NCBI RefSeq assembly: GCF_022376445.1
Contig: NW_025954977.1
Coordinates: 310,001-374,000, forward strand
Reading direction: 5' to 3'
Origin: Fomitopsis serialis
Lineage: Eukaryota; Basidiomycota; Agaricomycetes; Polyporales; Fomitopsidaceae
DNA: 64,000 bases
The translations under genes and the position numbers were made by a program. How positions within the stretch are numbered: the stretch's first letter is position 1; every line of letters starts with the position of its first letter. The notes below the pieces were generated by a model. It did not search any database. It was not told where the DNA came from and was given only the letters and a program-made list of their open reading frames with translations. Positions 1-12,538 of the stretch are shown here, in pieces.

Positions 1-450
1 GTCGGACGTCGATCGTACCGTCAATGAAGAAGAGATTTGCCGCAGCGTACTGCTGGTTTCCGTCTGAGAAGTCACGAATAATTCTATCCACATTCTGAGA
101 CGTGGACATGAGCAGATACATCGCCTCGAAACCAGGTTGCGGTTCACGGTAATTCGTGATCGATTCAATCACTTCCGTCCCATATTGCCGTTAGTTCTCC
201 GCGAATGGGGAGAAGGGCCTGAGACATACGCGTTACATTCTCCTCCAGAATATCAAACTGCTTCAAGACAGATCCCAACAGCCGCTGGGAGTGCTCATCC
301 ACGACCAGTATCTTCCATCGCCCCGGCGGGTTTACAGATCTAATGGCATTGAGGAATTCTGCGAGTGCAATCAGGTTCAGCGCGAATTCAGCAGTATTAA
401 GCTGCCTTTTGAAACATACTAGAACGGACTGAAGTAGTGAGAGAGGTCAT
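1..450 (-). CDS. SEC1: Sec1/Munc18-family SNARE regulator, 5' part
   Basis: This is the amino-terminal part of a Sec1/Munc18 protein, which binds syntaxin and controls SNARE-mediated vesicle fusion; the rest lies left of the window. I read three exons on the minus strand: 450-420 (start ATG at 450-448), 358-230 and 171-1, with GT-AG introns between. The spliced protein starts MTSLTTSVRSK, then has NPPGRWKILVVDEHSQ and LLGSVLKQFDILEENVTLIE, followed by YREPQPGFEAMYLL, DRIIRDF and AAANLFFIDGTIDVRP. These match the typical Sec1 domain 1 order (KVLVVD, DI..E..T, R.PLP.LEA.Y.., FF.D). The reading frame is clean. Paralogues (Sly1, Vps45, Vps33) are less likely, because the exocytic Sec1 pattern fits best, but only about 110 residues are visible. 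The start faces Rpt4 across a 196 bp divergent gap. Confidence 0.85.
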
Positions 451-646
451 GACGGTTCGTAGAGAGGGCTACGGAGACTTGGGCTCGCGGAGCTGTGTAG
501 CGACCCTCTGTCGATCACCCACAATGTGCTTGGCGCCCGTGCGCGAGCGGCTACGTCAGTAGACGCCCATACGCGAACGACGCGCGTCGCGTCTTGAAGT
601 TGCTGCACACTCATTCCGACCCAATCTCTTCTCTACACCGACGACC

Positions 647-2401
<1,755 letters not shown>

Positions 2402-3047
2402 TCGTTGCTCTATTTTTATCATTGTATCGCCTGCGCGAGTGCACATACGTCGCTTTACTCCGTTAGGTGTTCTTCGGTCAGATGTAATTCGAGGACATTG
2501 GACGTATCCGTCACCGCACTTTCCTGTCGAACGGCTGAGGTCCTCGATTATGCACTAGACGCCTGCTGATCACAAGCTGACTCTGCCTCCTCGTCAAGAC
2601 TATAACTGTAGCTAGGACTCGGACCCATAGCTCATGTGTGGCATACGCGGAAGGTAATTTGGGCACCATTGCACTGATTATCACCTTACTAGTACATCAC
2701 ACTTGCCGCCAGTGAACGAGCCTGAGAAACATCATGTCTGCAGTACGTGCATCCCTATTGTCTACCACTTCCCTCACTATTGTTTCAATTGCATCGCAAC
2801 CATTGATACTGCGGCCTTGACGCGCGCTCTATGTCAGCCGCGGCCTCCCATGCACAAGCCTTGATCCATGCTGCTGACTGGGTGGTAGGATACGTAAGCC
2901 GCTGTGCCAGCCGCCTTCCCGAACTGCAGCCACACATTCATATCAAATCCAGACCGACGCCAGGCCGCACAAGGTCAGTCAGCCTCAGGCAGTATATAGG
3001 CAGGTGGGTCTCGAGGCGTATCCCCGAACCCTGACAATTCGATCTCC
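2402..3047. other. intergenic, no supported gene
   Basis: A 646 bp gap between the Rpt4 stop and the carboxypeptidase start. A 67-codon open frame at 2831-3034 and a possible short spliced leader from ATG 2733 have no recognisable motif. It probably holds the Rpt4 3' end and the promoter of the next gene. Confidence 0.5.
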
Positions 3048-5967
3048 ATGCTCCGCGGAAATTCGCTCCCATTGCCGCTCCTCGCCATGGTGGCGTCTGC
3101 CGCCTTGCGACTCGCGGCCGGTCAGCCTACAACAAGCAGTTGGCCCCAAGAATATCCAGGGATGCCAGAGGGTGAATACAACGCGTCCTGGCAGAGTTGT
3201 GAGTGTTTGCTTGACGTTCGTCTCGCTGACTCCCTGAAGTGGCGTCGCTGTAGACTTCGAGGTGACAGAGCCTCTGCCGAATGTGACCTGGAACCTTGGC
3301 CGCAGTTTCGCGGGCAACATTGGCGTACAACGAGAGGGCCATCCCAACAACACGCTCTTTTTCTGGGGTTTCGAGAAGACGAATGGCTCTCTGACTGCAA
3401 GCGCAGGAGAGAGCACCGAGCCTTGGGGCATCTGGCTGAACGGCGGGTGAAATTGTTCCCTTCTATGTCTGTGGCTTGAAAGTTCACCAAGTCATGCAGG
3501 CCAGGAGCAGCAAGTACTCTAGGGCTCCTGTTCGAGGTGGGTTACCAGTATTCGCCGTCTGATTGTCCCAGTTGACCGGCGCTTGCAGAACGGACCAATA
3601 CACATAGCTCCCGACTATTCAGCGTATCAGAACGAATATGGGTGGAATACTCTAGCAGATTATATTTGGATAGATCAGCCGGTGTATGTTCGACTATTCC
3701 ATGGGGTCTTCCTCCCATCGTTGACGCCTTGATTTTCCAGAGGCGTGGGCTGGGCTACCACAGATGCAGATGCATGGGGTGAGTACCCTTCCGTCCGGTA
3801 CTATGGGGCCACTGACGCCTGTTGCAACTGGTCAGTCTACGACGAAGATCAAATGGCCTCGGACTTCGTGAGTCCATAAATAGATCGGAGTGAGCAAGGG
3901 ATGATGAAACCATATTAGATGGGGTTCCTCGACAACCTTGTGAAGGTGTTTCCAAGCTTGAAGACACGTCCTCTATACCTCGCCGGAGAGAGCTATGCGG
4001 GAGTGTACATAGTAAGTAGCGTTCGACCAATCGTGAACAATAGTGAAGTCTGATATTTGACCACTTCCGCAAGCCCTACATTACCAAGGCATACTTTGGC
4101 ATGGCGGATCCCCCAGTGAGCCTTGCTAAGATCGCAATCGGAGACGGTTCGATTGGCTCTGAAGTAGTGTTTGAGCATTTGCCAGTCGTAAGTTTGTCAG
4201 TTTGCACTGCCTTCGATGATCTCATGCGGCTCGTAGACAACTGTGCTTCAGACGTATCCTCAGCTCATTGATTATGATCCTGAGGTGTTTGAATGGTTCA
4301 GACAACAGTACGTTGGAGTACCACATTCATTACAGATGTGCTATGACATTGAATATCTGTTTAGGGAGCACCTCTGCGGCTATGACCTCAACCTCTCGTA
4401 CCCGCAAAACGGCAACTTTCCCGACCTTCAGCTCATCTGGCCAAACGATGCTAATCGCAGCGAATTCGTCTACGCCAAGAAGAGCGCATCCATGTACTCG
4501 AAGAGGGGCCTTCTTAGTGAAGGCATGCGTCGCTACGGGGAGGCAAGTCTGCAAGCACGGGACCGCTCGAACCGCATTCGCAGAGAGCTCGCGAAACGCG
4601 ACTTGGTCGACAGAGCAAACGGCACCATCGACCCGTGGTATGGTTGTTTCTTGTACGACGAGATGCTCGACTACGCTTTGAACTATACCTATCCCTGGAG
4701 TGCGTATGTTGTTTGTCGCGTCCTCGTGTTTGTTCAAGCGGCGATTCCGTAACTGGCAGGTCAATACGGGTACCTCGACCCTGCAACCGAAAGCTTAGAG
4801 GGTTTTGACGTATGTCTCGTACTTGACTCTGTGCCCATCTAACTGGTCATCGGCATTCAGTACTACAGCATTCCCGACGCATTGAACCCAGAAATACCAC
4901 TTGACGGGAGCGTCTTCTTCAATGGCGAGTCGGCACGTACTGTGCAATCATTGTACCCAATTTACGATATTATGGCGCATCCTGGCAGATCCTCAGGCTG
5001 TCTCTGCCCTTCATGCACCTACTAGCAAGTTGTGGGTAGGCGAACAGGAGTACTACTTCCTTGGTGCGTCGAGTCGTGGTCTTCTTGCTTTGCTGGTCTC
5101 GAACGCCTTGTCGTACTATAGGCGGCACCGAAGCCGATTACTGGGGGGACCCTAGTAAGTCTTGCGTGCTGTTGCTGCTCAAATGAGACACTGACTTGCT
5201 CTGTGTTCAGGTGTCGAGTGAGTACATCAGTGTATTATGAACGAGATTATATGGCTTATGACAGCGAAGACCCATGGCCTTCCTGACCGAGTTGGCGACG
5301 AACGCATCAGAACGAGGTGTCCAGGTTGTGTTGTACTCCGGGAATGATGATTCCCTCATCTCACATCGTAGCACTGAAGGTAAGACGCCAACTCCAGTTC
5401 ACTGATAGCGAGGCTCACCGTATCCTTCTAGCCGTTATCCAGGTAGGCTTCAAAGCTTTCTTCTACAGCATCCACTAAATAACAGCGACGTCTGCAGAAC
5501 ACAACATTTGGTGGCATTCAAGGATTCACTCAGCCACCGGCGACGCCCTGGTACGCCGACGACGGAAGCTTCGCAGGCATCGTGCACCAAGAACGGAACT
5601 GGACATACCTCCTCTTTAACGCCGCCGGCCACCTCGTCGCAGAAGACCAGCCCGCCAACGCGCTCACGTTCCTGCGCGAGTTCATCCTAGGCAACAACGA
5701 CACCGGCCTCGTCATCACGGACGACGGAAAGATGGAGGTGGTCGGCGGGCAGTCTCGACCCTCGCCGTGGGTGTTCTCCCAGGCCAATCTGGCATCTTCA
5801 TTGGCTCGGGTGCGACACAGTCGACGTACACGTTCCCATCGGCCACAATCGCTGCTTGGGAGAGCTACATCGTGACGGCAACGGCGACACAGGGCACATC
5901 GTCTGTTGCTGCCGCGTGGGCGCGCCCTACGGATGTCTTGCAGTTTCGTCCTTTCGGTGGGCTTTGA
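3048..5967 (+). CDS. secreted S10 serine carboxypeptidase (apparent 1-nt loss near the C terminus)
   Basis: A peptidase family S10 carboxypeptidase, which removes C-terminal residues from peptides, probably outside the cell or in the vacuole. The start at 3048 gives a signal peptide (MLRGNSLPLPLLAMVASAAL). About 15 exons were placed, including 3048-3198, 3254-3446, 3500-3536, 3589-3683, 3741-3778, 3836-3867, 3919-4011, 4074-4187, 4252-4307, 4365-4699, and later very small ones at 5211-5217 and 5432-5442. Motifs: oxyanion region GIWLNGGPGAAS; catalytic Ser in GESYAG (codon 3991-3993); Asp in YSGNDDSLISHRS; His in NAAGHLVAEDQPANAL; also DQPVGVGWA and DEDQMASDF. The last exon reads well to VVGGQS, then must shift frame near 5752-5757 to continue as LAVGVLPGQSGIFIGSGATQ and stop at 5967. 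One missing base explains this. All catalytic residues lie before the shift. Confidence 0.85.
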
Positions 5968-6324
5968 GTGTTTTACTCCCTTCGGTGTTTCAGTATATCT
6001 ATTGTGACCCTGTGTTGGTGAGAGCCGCTGGTCGGCTCTTTCGTTGAGTACCCTGTAATGATGCGACGTGACGATACGACATTCGATACCACAGTCGAGA
6101 GATACCAATGCCTGGCTGGTCAGACAGTGAGCCACTTGCTGAGGTGTTCTGCTGCGAGGAACACCGTGACGGCGAATGTCCCGTAAATTAGTTGAGCCGA
6201 TGTAAGGATTGTCACGAGGCACTGTGGGCTAAGGCGATGTCAGCAAGCCCAAAGGTGATTTCAAGGTCGTTGTCGTTGCGTTGCTCGCATACCTTCAACG
6301 TTCGCACTACATTCAGCCTCAGAG
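5968..6324. other. intergenic, no supported gene
   Basis: A 357 bp gap between two plus-strand genes. Minus-strand open frames here (including one reaching 6222) are antisense shadows of the carboxypeptidase 3' exon. I see no motif, repeat or RNA gene. Confidence 0.5.
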
Positions 6325-6863
6325 ATGCCTCCTGTATACAAGTTGATGTCGGTCAATACCGTTCCAGAGCGCGCCAAGCGCCTCATCGGGAGAGTAGTCG
6401 AGGATGTGAAGGATCGATGGACGATCCAATATATCGCCAACGCTGAACGTGAGTACGATGGCCGTCTTGAATTGCGCCCAGTCGGTGACCCTCGAGACTA
6501 GGGATCGAGGAGGTCCTACCTACGCTTGAACAAGAGCGACCCGATATCATGGTTCGGACCGTCGTGGATCGTCCGACACTACTCAGAGTACTCATTTCAC
6601 TTCCTTGTCTAGTTCGTAGCATCGATGTGGACCCCAGAACAACAGCAGGTATTATCCTGACCAGGCTCATTGTTCCGAGTGTTTCTTGGCTTACACAGGG
6701 CGCGCAGGAAATCGTGTTGATCGCTGAAGAAGCGATCCCGGGTATAAAGACCTTCAAGATCCCGTCTGGACTCCAGGTAGAGAAAGGACCTGATGCGGTT
6801 GTCGAGCTGATCAAGGAGAGTCTTCCGTCTATCCTGGATGGTCCAGCCAAGGACGCGAACTGA
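6325..6863 (+). CDS. small conserved-looking protein of unknown function
   Basis: A four-exon gene (6325-6448, 6502-6551, 6613-6648, 6699-6863) encoding about 124 residues. All splice sites are GT-AG and the frame is continuous. It begins MPPVYKLMSVNTVPERAKRL, continues with VVEDVKDRWTIQYIANAE and IEEVLPTLEQERPDI, then ASMWTPEQQQGAQEIVLIA and PSGLQVEKGPDAVVELIKES. The alternation of short helices and strands suggests one compact globular alpha/beta domain. There is no signal peptide and no membrane segment. I do not recognise a named family and give no function. That all three introns resolve to one ordered protein makes it a credible gene rather than chance ORFs. Confidence 0.65.
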
Positions 6864-7720
6864 AATGAGCATGATGTGAATCTCTTCATGTACATTTTTA
6901 TAGACCTTACGAATGGTCTTTGCACGCGAACTCTGCGTATGAAGCTGACATCATAAGCGCCTCAGAAACTTTGGAGGCATCAATGCAGGGACAGCGAGAC
7001 GCGACCGAATGAAGAGGTAGTACCTCAAAGACAGAGCAAACGCTTGCATGCCCGATGACCTGTATGGGTACAATCAGAGGCCAATTGAGGTATTCCACGA
7101 TGCCTGAATGCATGTTGCTAGCCTCTATACGTGCTAGATCAATGAGGGATAGAATGTGATCTGTACCTGCTAGCCTAGCAGGCAGTACCGCGACCACCAC
7201 AGGCGTGTTCCTCCCCTCGAAAAGCTGGGATTAGACAAGGCTGACCGTAGGTCCCTCCCTGTGCTTGTGCTGCACTAGTGTAGGCACATTGATAGGTTGG
7301 CCAACCTGTCGCTTCTACAGGTCCTTTTGCTCGAGCCTCTGAGTAAAATCGTGTTGTGATTCGGCTCAGTCACATACGACTCGGAAGAGGTCGAGATGCA
7401 GCTATAGCAGAGAAGCTGAACAGCTGATGAGGGCAAGTCGATGAAGAGACAGAAGTTGGGTGGGCCCACTCTGCTAGAAGTACTGCCTTCGTATTCCTGC
7501 CGTCGTGCTCGGGTCGCGCTCGAACGCGACGCGAGCGTCGGTGAGAGATCTTGAGATCCCCGCTCTACGATCACGTGTTCCACCGAAGGAACCAGCCCCT
7601 GGCTGCCAGTGGCTTGAGTCAACTTTCAAGGGTGTTCAAACTGGACTTACTGAAAGCTACCCCCCTTGTTCTCCGTCGTCCAGCACTGTCCTTTACCTAG
7701 ACTGTTTACCCATACGCCAA
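6864..7720. other. intergenic, no supported gene
   Basis: An 857 bp gap upstream of PSO2. The longest frames are minus-strand (6907-7200 and 7275-7622, about 100 codons each). Neither contains a recognisable domain or can be joined by splice sites to a convincing neighbour. Confidence 0.5.
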
Positions 7721-10461
7721 ATGGCGAAGAAGCGAAAGTCTACGCCTCAATCTGCGACCCTGCACGACTTCTTTGGGAAGCCAGGTCGAGCAGCACCGAA
7801 GAAAATCAAAGTAGAGGCTAGCACAACTCGGATACCAACAAGTATGTCGATCCTGGAGACATTATTGTCATTGACTCGGACGACGACCTCCCTAAGACAC
7901 CTGTGAAAGTAGTCGCACCAGCTACCCCTCTAGCCTCGGTCCCAATCGCTCTGGTGGGCAGCAGTCAGCCAGTACGTCTGCACGGCGGCGGAACGGGGAA
8001 ACTCGCCGGAATGCACGCATCGTACCGCTCGCTGCGGATGAAGAGGACACTGCACAGGAGGCAGAATACGCATTCGGCCTTCCTCTACTGCTGACGCCAG
8101 ACCAAGCGGCTACCGGCTCGTCGTCGTTGTCTGCCTTCGGTGTCCCGTCCTTGCTTCTACCGGCCGCTCCCTCAGGGGACTCTGCAGGAGCAGCGCCGCG
8201 CATACACAACAGAGCGCAAGTCGAGTTGCACCCCTGGATGGATGTACGCCTCCTCCGATCGCGAAGGCCAAGCATAGCGATGATTCTTTCAATACACATG
8301 ACGATGAGTGGGCGATGGGCGATGATGAGGTAGAGCTCGAAGAGATGGCATCCGCCGACGCTCAAGAAGAGGACGCGGTAGACATTGATCTCACATTGGA
8401 AGAGGACACCGTGGAAATCGACTTGACGTTGGACGAAGGCGAGCCTCTGCCACTAGATCAAGGTGTCGAGACATGTCCGCTATGTGCCAAGAAACTCGGA
8501 GGTCTGAACAGTTTTGTGCGTAAGCTTCATACCTTAATCGGTGTTTGTAGCTCATGATTTTCTCAGGAAATCAATGAGCATGTCAATGGTTGCATAGATT
8601 CAATGTCAACTCCAGCAACCCCCGATGTCGCCAATCCCGCACGGAGCGCTGTGTCGAACGAAGTCAAGCCAAAGCCTCTACGACCGGTCTCGTCCTTCCA
8701 GGTGCAGCCCTCGCCGAGTTCATCGAAGGTCAAACTAGAAGACCAAGGACCGTCCACAGATTCCAAGGCCGGTGTGTTCTCCGTGCTCATGACGTCTCAC
8801 AAAGAGAACGAGGCATGGAAAGAAGCATCCGTCGCCGAGGACCGTAACTTCCGACCGACGAAGGGCAACGGCGGACGGCGGAAGGCGCCTTTCTATAAGG
8901 TCATGCAGGGGATGCCCATCGCTGTCGACGCGTTTCGCTACGGGGCCATCCCGGGCGTCACAGCGTATTTCTTGACGTGAGTTCCGTGTTGTGTTGCTGG
9001 AATGCGGCTGCTGACGTTTGGCCTGCAGACATGCACATTCGGACCACTATACGAACCTCTCAGCTAAGTGGGCAGCGGGCCTATCTACTGTTCGGAGGGC
9101 ACGGCCAACCTGATCATGCACATGCTCGGCGTGGACCGGAAATGGGTGCACCCATTGCCCATGGACATCGCCACGACCATCCCAAACACTGGTGGTGTAC
9201 AGGTGACGTGCATCGAGGCGAACCACTGTGAGCACGCTTATACGCGCTCAAATTCAGCGTACTCACGCGACACCTTCAGGCCCTGGGTCATGTCTTTTCC
9301 TGTTTGAAGGGACACAGACAGTCAACGCGGGCGACAGCGCGTACAAGTCGCCACATCTGGTTCGCCAAAGATCTTCAGGTACCTGCACTGCGGCGACTTC
9401 AGGGCGTCCCCGGCACATGTGCTGCACCCAGCGATCAAGGGCAAGCGGATAGACCACGTATACCTGACACGACGTACTTGGATCCCAAGGTAGACTTCCT
9501 TGAACTTGACCTAGTTCTCGCGTCTAACATCGGCATGTCTGTCAGTACTGTTTTCCGCCGCAGCCGCAGGTCATCCCGGCTTGTGCGGAGCTAGCAAGGC
9601 GGATTGTCGCCGGTATCCCGTTGCACGAGGATGCAGCGAAGGCCAAGCAGAACCGTACTATGGACGGGTGGGTGACGACCTCGAGCGTCAAGACAGAACA
9701 GAAGGAGCAAGTCCCAGGTAGAACCCTCGTCGTCGTAGGGTGCGTCGCGATCTGCCGCCTCGTAGAGTAGAGCGCTGACACGAACACTTGTTGCAGAACC
9801 TACTCCATCGGGAAGGAGCGCATCGTCAAAGCCATCGCTCGGGCCCTCCAGACGAAGGTCTTCTGCGACTCGCGCAAGGCGGCCATCCTGCGGTGTCAAG
9901 CGGACCCCGAGCTACACGAACTGCTCACGAAGGACCCGCTTGAGGGCGGCGTACACCTTGTTCCACTGGGCGTGATCGCTTCGGACCGGCTGAAGGAGTA
10001 TGTCGAGCGGTTCAAGGGGCATTACAGCAGGGCGGTTGGCTTCAGACCGACAGGCTGGACGTGAGTACCACCATCGAACAAAGTCATCTTCCATCCAATA
10101 AGATAGACTGACCTGTCTGCATAGGTTCACCGCTCCGACAGGGAGCGACATGCTCCCCTCGGTCCAGACGATCATTTCCCGCTCGCAAAGCCGCACCTTC
10201 ACCTACGCCCAGATGAACCCGATGAAGAACTCCACGCCGGCGCTGCAGGTGTACGGCGTGCCCTACTCGGAGCACAGCTCGTTCTTCGAGCTGACGTGCT
10301 TCGCGCTCTCGCTCGACTGGGGCAAGATGATCGCCACCGTGAACGTCGGGAGTGAGAACTCGCGCAAGAAGATGAGCAAGTGGTTCGAGCGTTGGGAGGC
10401 AGAGAGGAAGAAGATGGGGAAGGACGAGGTCGTCGGGCATAGGGCTGGAGACTACTGGTAG
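7721..10461 (+). CDS. PSO2: Pso2/Snm1 DNA cross-link repair nuclease (several apparent 1-nt losses)
   Basis: A metallo-beta-lactamase/beta-CASP nuclease of the SNM1 family, which trims DNA ends during interstrand cross-link repair in the nucleus. N-terminal region: SATLHDFF, resembling a PCNA-binding PIP motif; [10 protein letters not shown], a likely SUMO-interacting motif; acidic stretches; then a UBZ4-like zinc finger (CPLC...NEHVNGC). Catalytic core: [19 protein letters not shown] followed by [15 protein letters not shown] (HxHxDH around 9029-9050), [27 protein letters not shown], the [12 protein letters not shown] motif, and [12 protein letters not shown]. The C-terminal beta-CASP part holds [12 protein letters not shown] and ends HRAGDYW. 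The frame must jump about six times (near 7800-7843, 7890, 8190, 9068, 9359, 9465), always as if one base were missing. The last three fall inside highly conserved motifs, where a lost G restores the motif. I infer an intact gene in faulty sequence rather than a pseudogene. Confidence 0.85.
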
Positions 10462-11086
10462 CACTATGTACATTGTCATTTCTATCGTCTGCTGTGTGCT
10501 GTGACTTGGCTTTAATTTTGCCCTATCTGGAGACGTTCTCACTCCATAGCGTGTGTTTCGGAGCCCACCGAGTCTCCTCTCAAGTAGGATCATCGTAAAC
10601 ATCGACATCTATAGTAACTTACCTTGTTCAGTGATCATCATGTCCATGCGTGAGTAGAGGACGCGCCTACGATGAGACATTGTGCAGCCTTGGCGGTGCG
10701 GCGGGTAAGAGCGTTGGCTAACGGGCGTCGTTCGTCGCGATGTAAGTAGGGCTACTACATAGCTCCATATGTGGAACACTCCTGTAGAGCTGCAACCGAC
10801 ATAACCCCTAAGGATGCACACACAGGGACAGTGACAATCCTGCACGATGTCGATGCTCGCGTCGCCAGTCTGCACCAATGTGTATAAGCAATGAGTCACG
10901 TACAGGAGGATCCCAGAGAAGGTAGCGGCTACGTTTTACCAAATCCACCGGCAGTGCGGAGAATATTCTGCAGGGTCCACACGTTATGCATGCATGCGGT
11001 AGATTTTGCTGCGTACGAAGTGTCATACAGGCATTGCATAAAACATGATAGCGAAGAAGACCAAAAAGATGCGCGAACCCGTGCGT
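10462..11086. other. convergent intergenic region, no supported gene
   Basis: A 625 bp gap between the ends of PSO2 (+) and RPS4 (-), expected to hold both terminators. A minus-strand frame with a possible donor near 10620 could not be extended into a gene without running antisense through PSO2. Confidence 0.45.
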
Positions 11087-12241
11087 TTATTGCTCGGCCG
11101 CCCGCTGTTTCCTCCTGACATCCCGCTCCTCCGTGATGGTGAGTTTGGTACCCTTGCCCTTCGGGAGGGAGACCCAAGGCTTGGAGCCCTCGCCAAGCAC
11201 GAAAATGTTGGAGATCCTGCGGTCATATGTGAGTACAGCGTTCTTCGTGCGGGTCAATTTGTACTCACCGCGTAGCAAATGTCCGGTCGAGAGAGTCCTT
11301 GACGTGGACAATGTCGAAGCCACCGATGTGCTTCTCGCGGTGCACGATGACACCAGCACGGCCCATGTTACGACCACCAGTGATCATAACGATGTTACCG
11401 GTATCGAACTTGACAAAGTCCGTGATCTTGCTCTGCTCAAGGTCAAACTTGATGGTGTCGTTGACCTTGATGGCGGGGTCAGGGTAGCGGATCGTACGGC
11501 CGTCATGGGTGACAACGTGTGGCACGCCTTTCTGGCCGACAGCCACTTTGCGGACCTTGAGGAGCTTGAAGGTCGCCTCCTCAGGAGTGATGCGGTGGAT
11601 AGTGAAGCGACCCTTGACGTCGTAAAGAAGACGGAAGTGCTCGCCGGACTTCTCGATCGAGATCACGTCTGAACGAAGTCAGTGTGATATCTAACTAACC
11701 CTGCAGTTCGAAAACGCGTACCCATGAAGCCCGTGGGGTAGGTAGGGTCAGTCCGGACCTTGCCATCAATCTTGATCAAACGCTGCATGACGATCGAGAG
11801 GACCTCCTTTCCGGTCAACGCATACTTGAGCCTGTTGCGGAGGAAGATGGTAAGGGGCAGGCATTCACGGAGCTTGTGGGGACCGGGAGAAGGGCGGGGG
11901 GCCTGAGCACATCCAACGACTTCAGTGCATACTCGCTATGGGCGAGCCAGAAATACGCACGTAGGTCCCGCTCAGCTTGTCTAGCATCCATGATGAGGGA
12001 GCGGCGAGGCGCTTCAAGTGCTTTTTGGGTCCTCGGGCCTGTAGAGAACACGGTCGTCAGCGCTGTACTCTTCTGAGAGACCCAGAGGAGCTGATCAGTC
12101 CAGAGGTCACATCGGTCGCCAGAGTACATCCGAACGTCAACGGACGCATCCATCCCCGTACGAAGTCCTGGGCACCGATCTGACCGCACAGAGCAGCAGG
12201 ACCAAGGCCTCTGGGTCGTCTGGCAGCATTCCACTGACCAT
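11087..12241 (-). CDS. RPS4: 40S ribosomal protein S4
   Basis: eS4, a structural protein of the small ribosomal subunit. Five exons on the minus strand: 12241-12239 (the ATG alone), 12038-11961, 11902-11722, 11668-11269 and 11216-11087. The first intron is about 200 bp, longer than its neighbours, as is common in ribosomal protein genes. Spliced protein: [60 protein letters not shown], then [35 protein letters not shown] and the KOW-type [18 protein letters not shown], ending [11 protein letters not shown]. It is full length (about 263 residues) with a clean frame. The start codon is chosen because the sequence right after it (GTCAGT) is a donor and [11 protein letters not shown] always follows the initiator Met in this family. 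Confidence 0.96.
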
Positions 12242-12538
12242 GTTGGTGTTCTTGCGGGCTTGACGTTGGCGACGGCGGCGGCCTCGAGCTTGCTCCCTGC
12301 ACCACTACAAACTTCGGCTTTCCGCGTTCGGCGGCTTCAGGGCAAGGCAATTCACGTCCACGTGATCGGATCCTCCCCGCCATATTACGGGCGCTTAGTG
12401 GCTCAAGCTCCCCCAAGGGCTGGTCCGAACTGGGGTTGAAGTCAATGCAGCGAGATCTTCTGTGCTTAGAGTACAGCAAGTAGTGTTACAACATTATGTG
12501 GTCCATACATTATAACATCACCACCGCCATCGTCCCTA

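Noticed and set aside
2831..3034. Small plus-strand frame upstream of the carboxypeptidase
   Set aside because: It lacks a domain and has no splice partner except a doubtful 9-base exon; it more likely lies in the promoter or leader.
5530..6222. 230-codon minus-strand open frame
   Set aside because: Antisense to the carboxypeptidase last exon and its 3' flank, with no motif of its own.
10084..10608. 174-codon minus-strand open frame at the end of PSO2
   Set aside because: Antisense to the last PSO2 exon; extending it by splicing from 10681 gives no recognisable protein.
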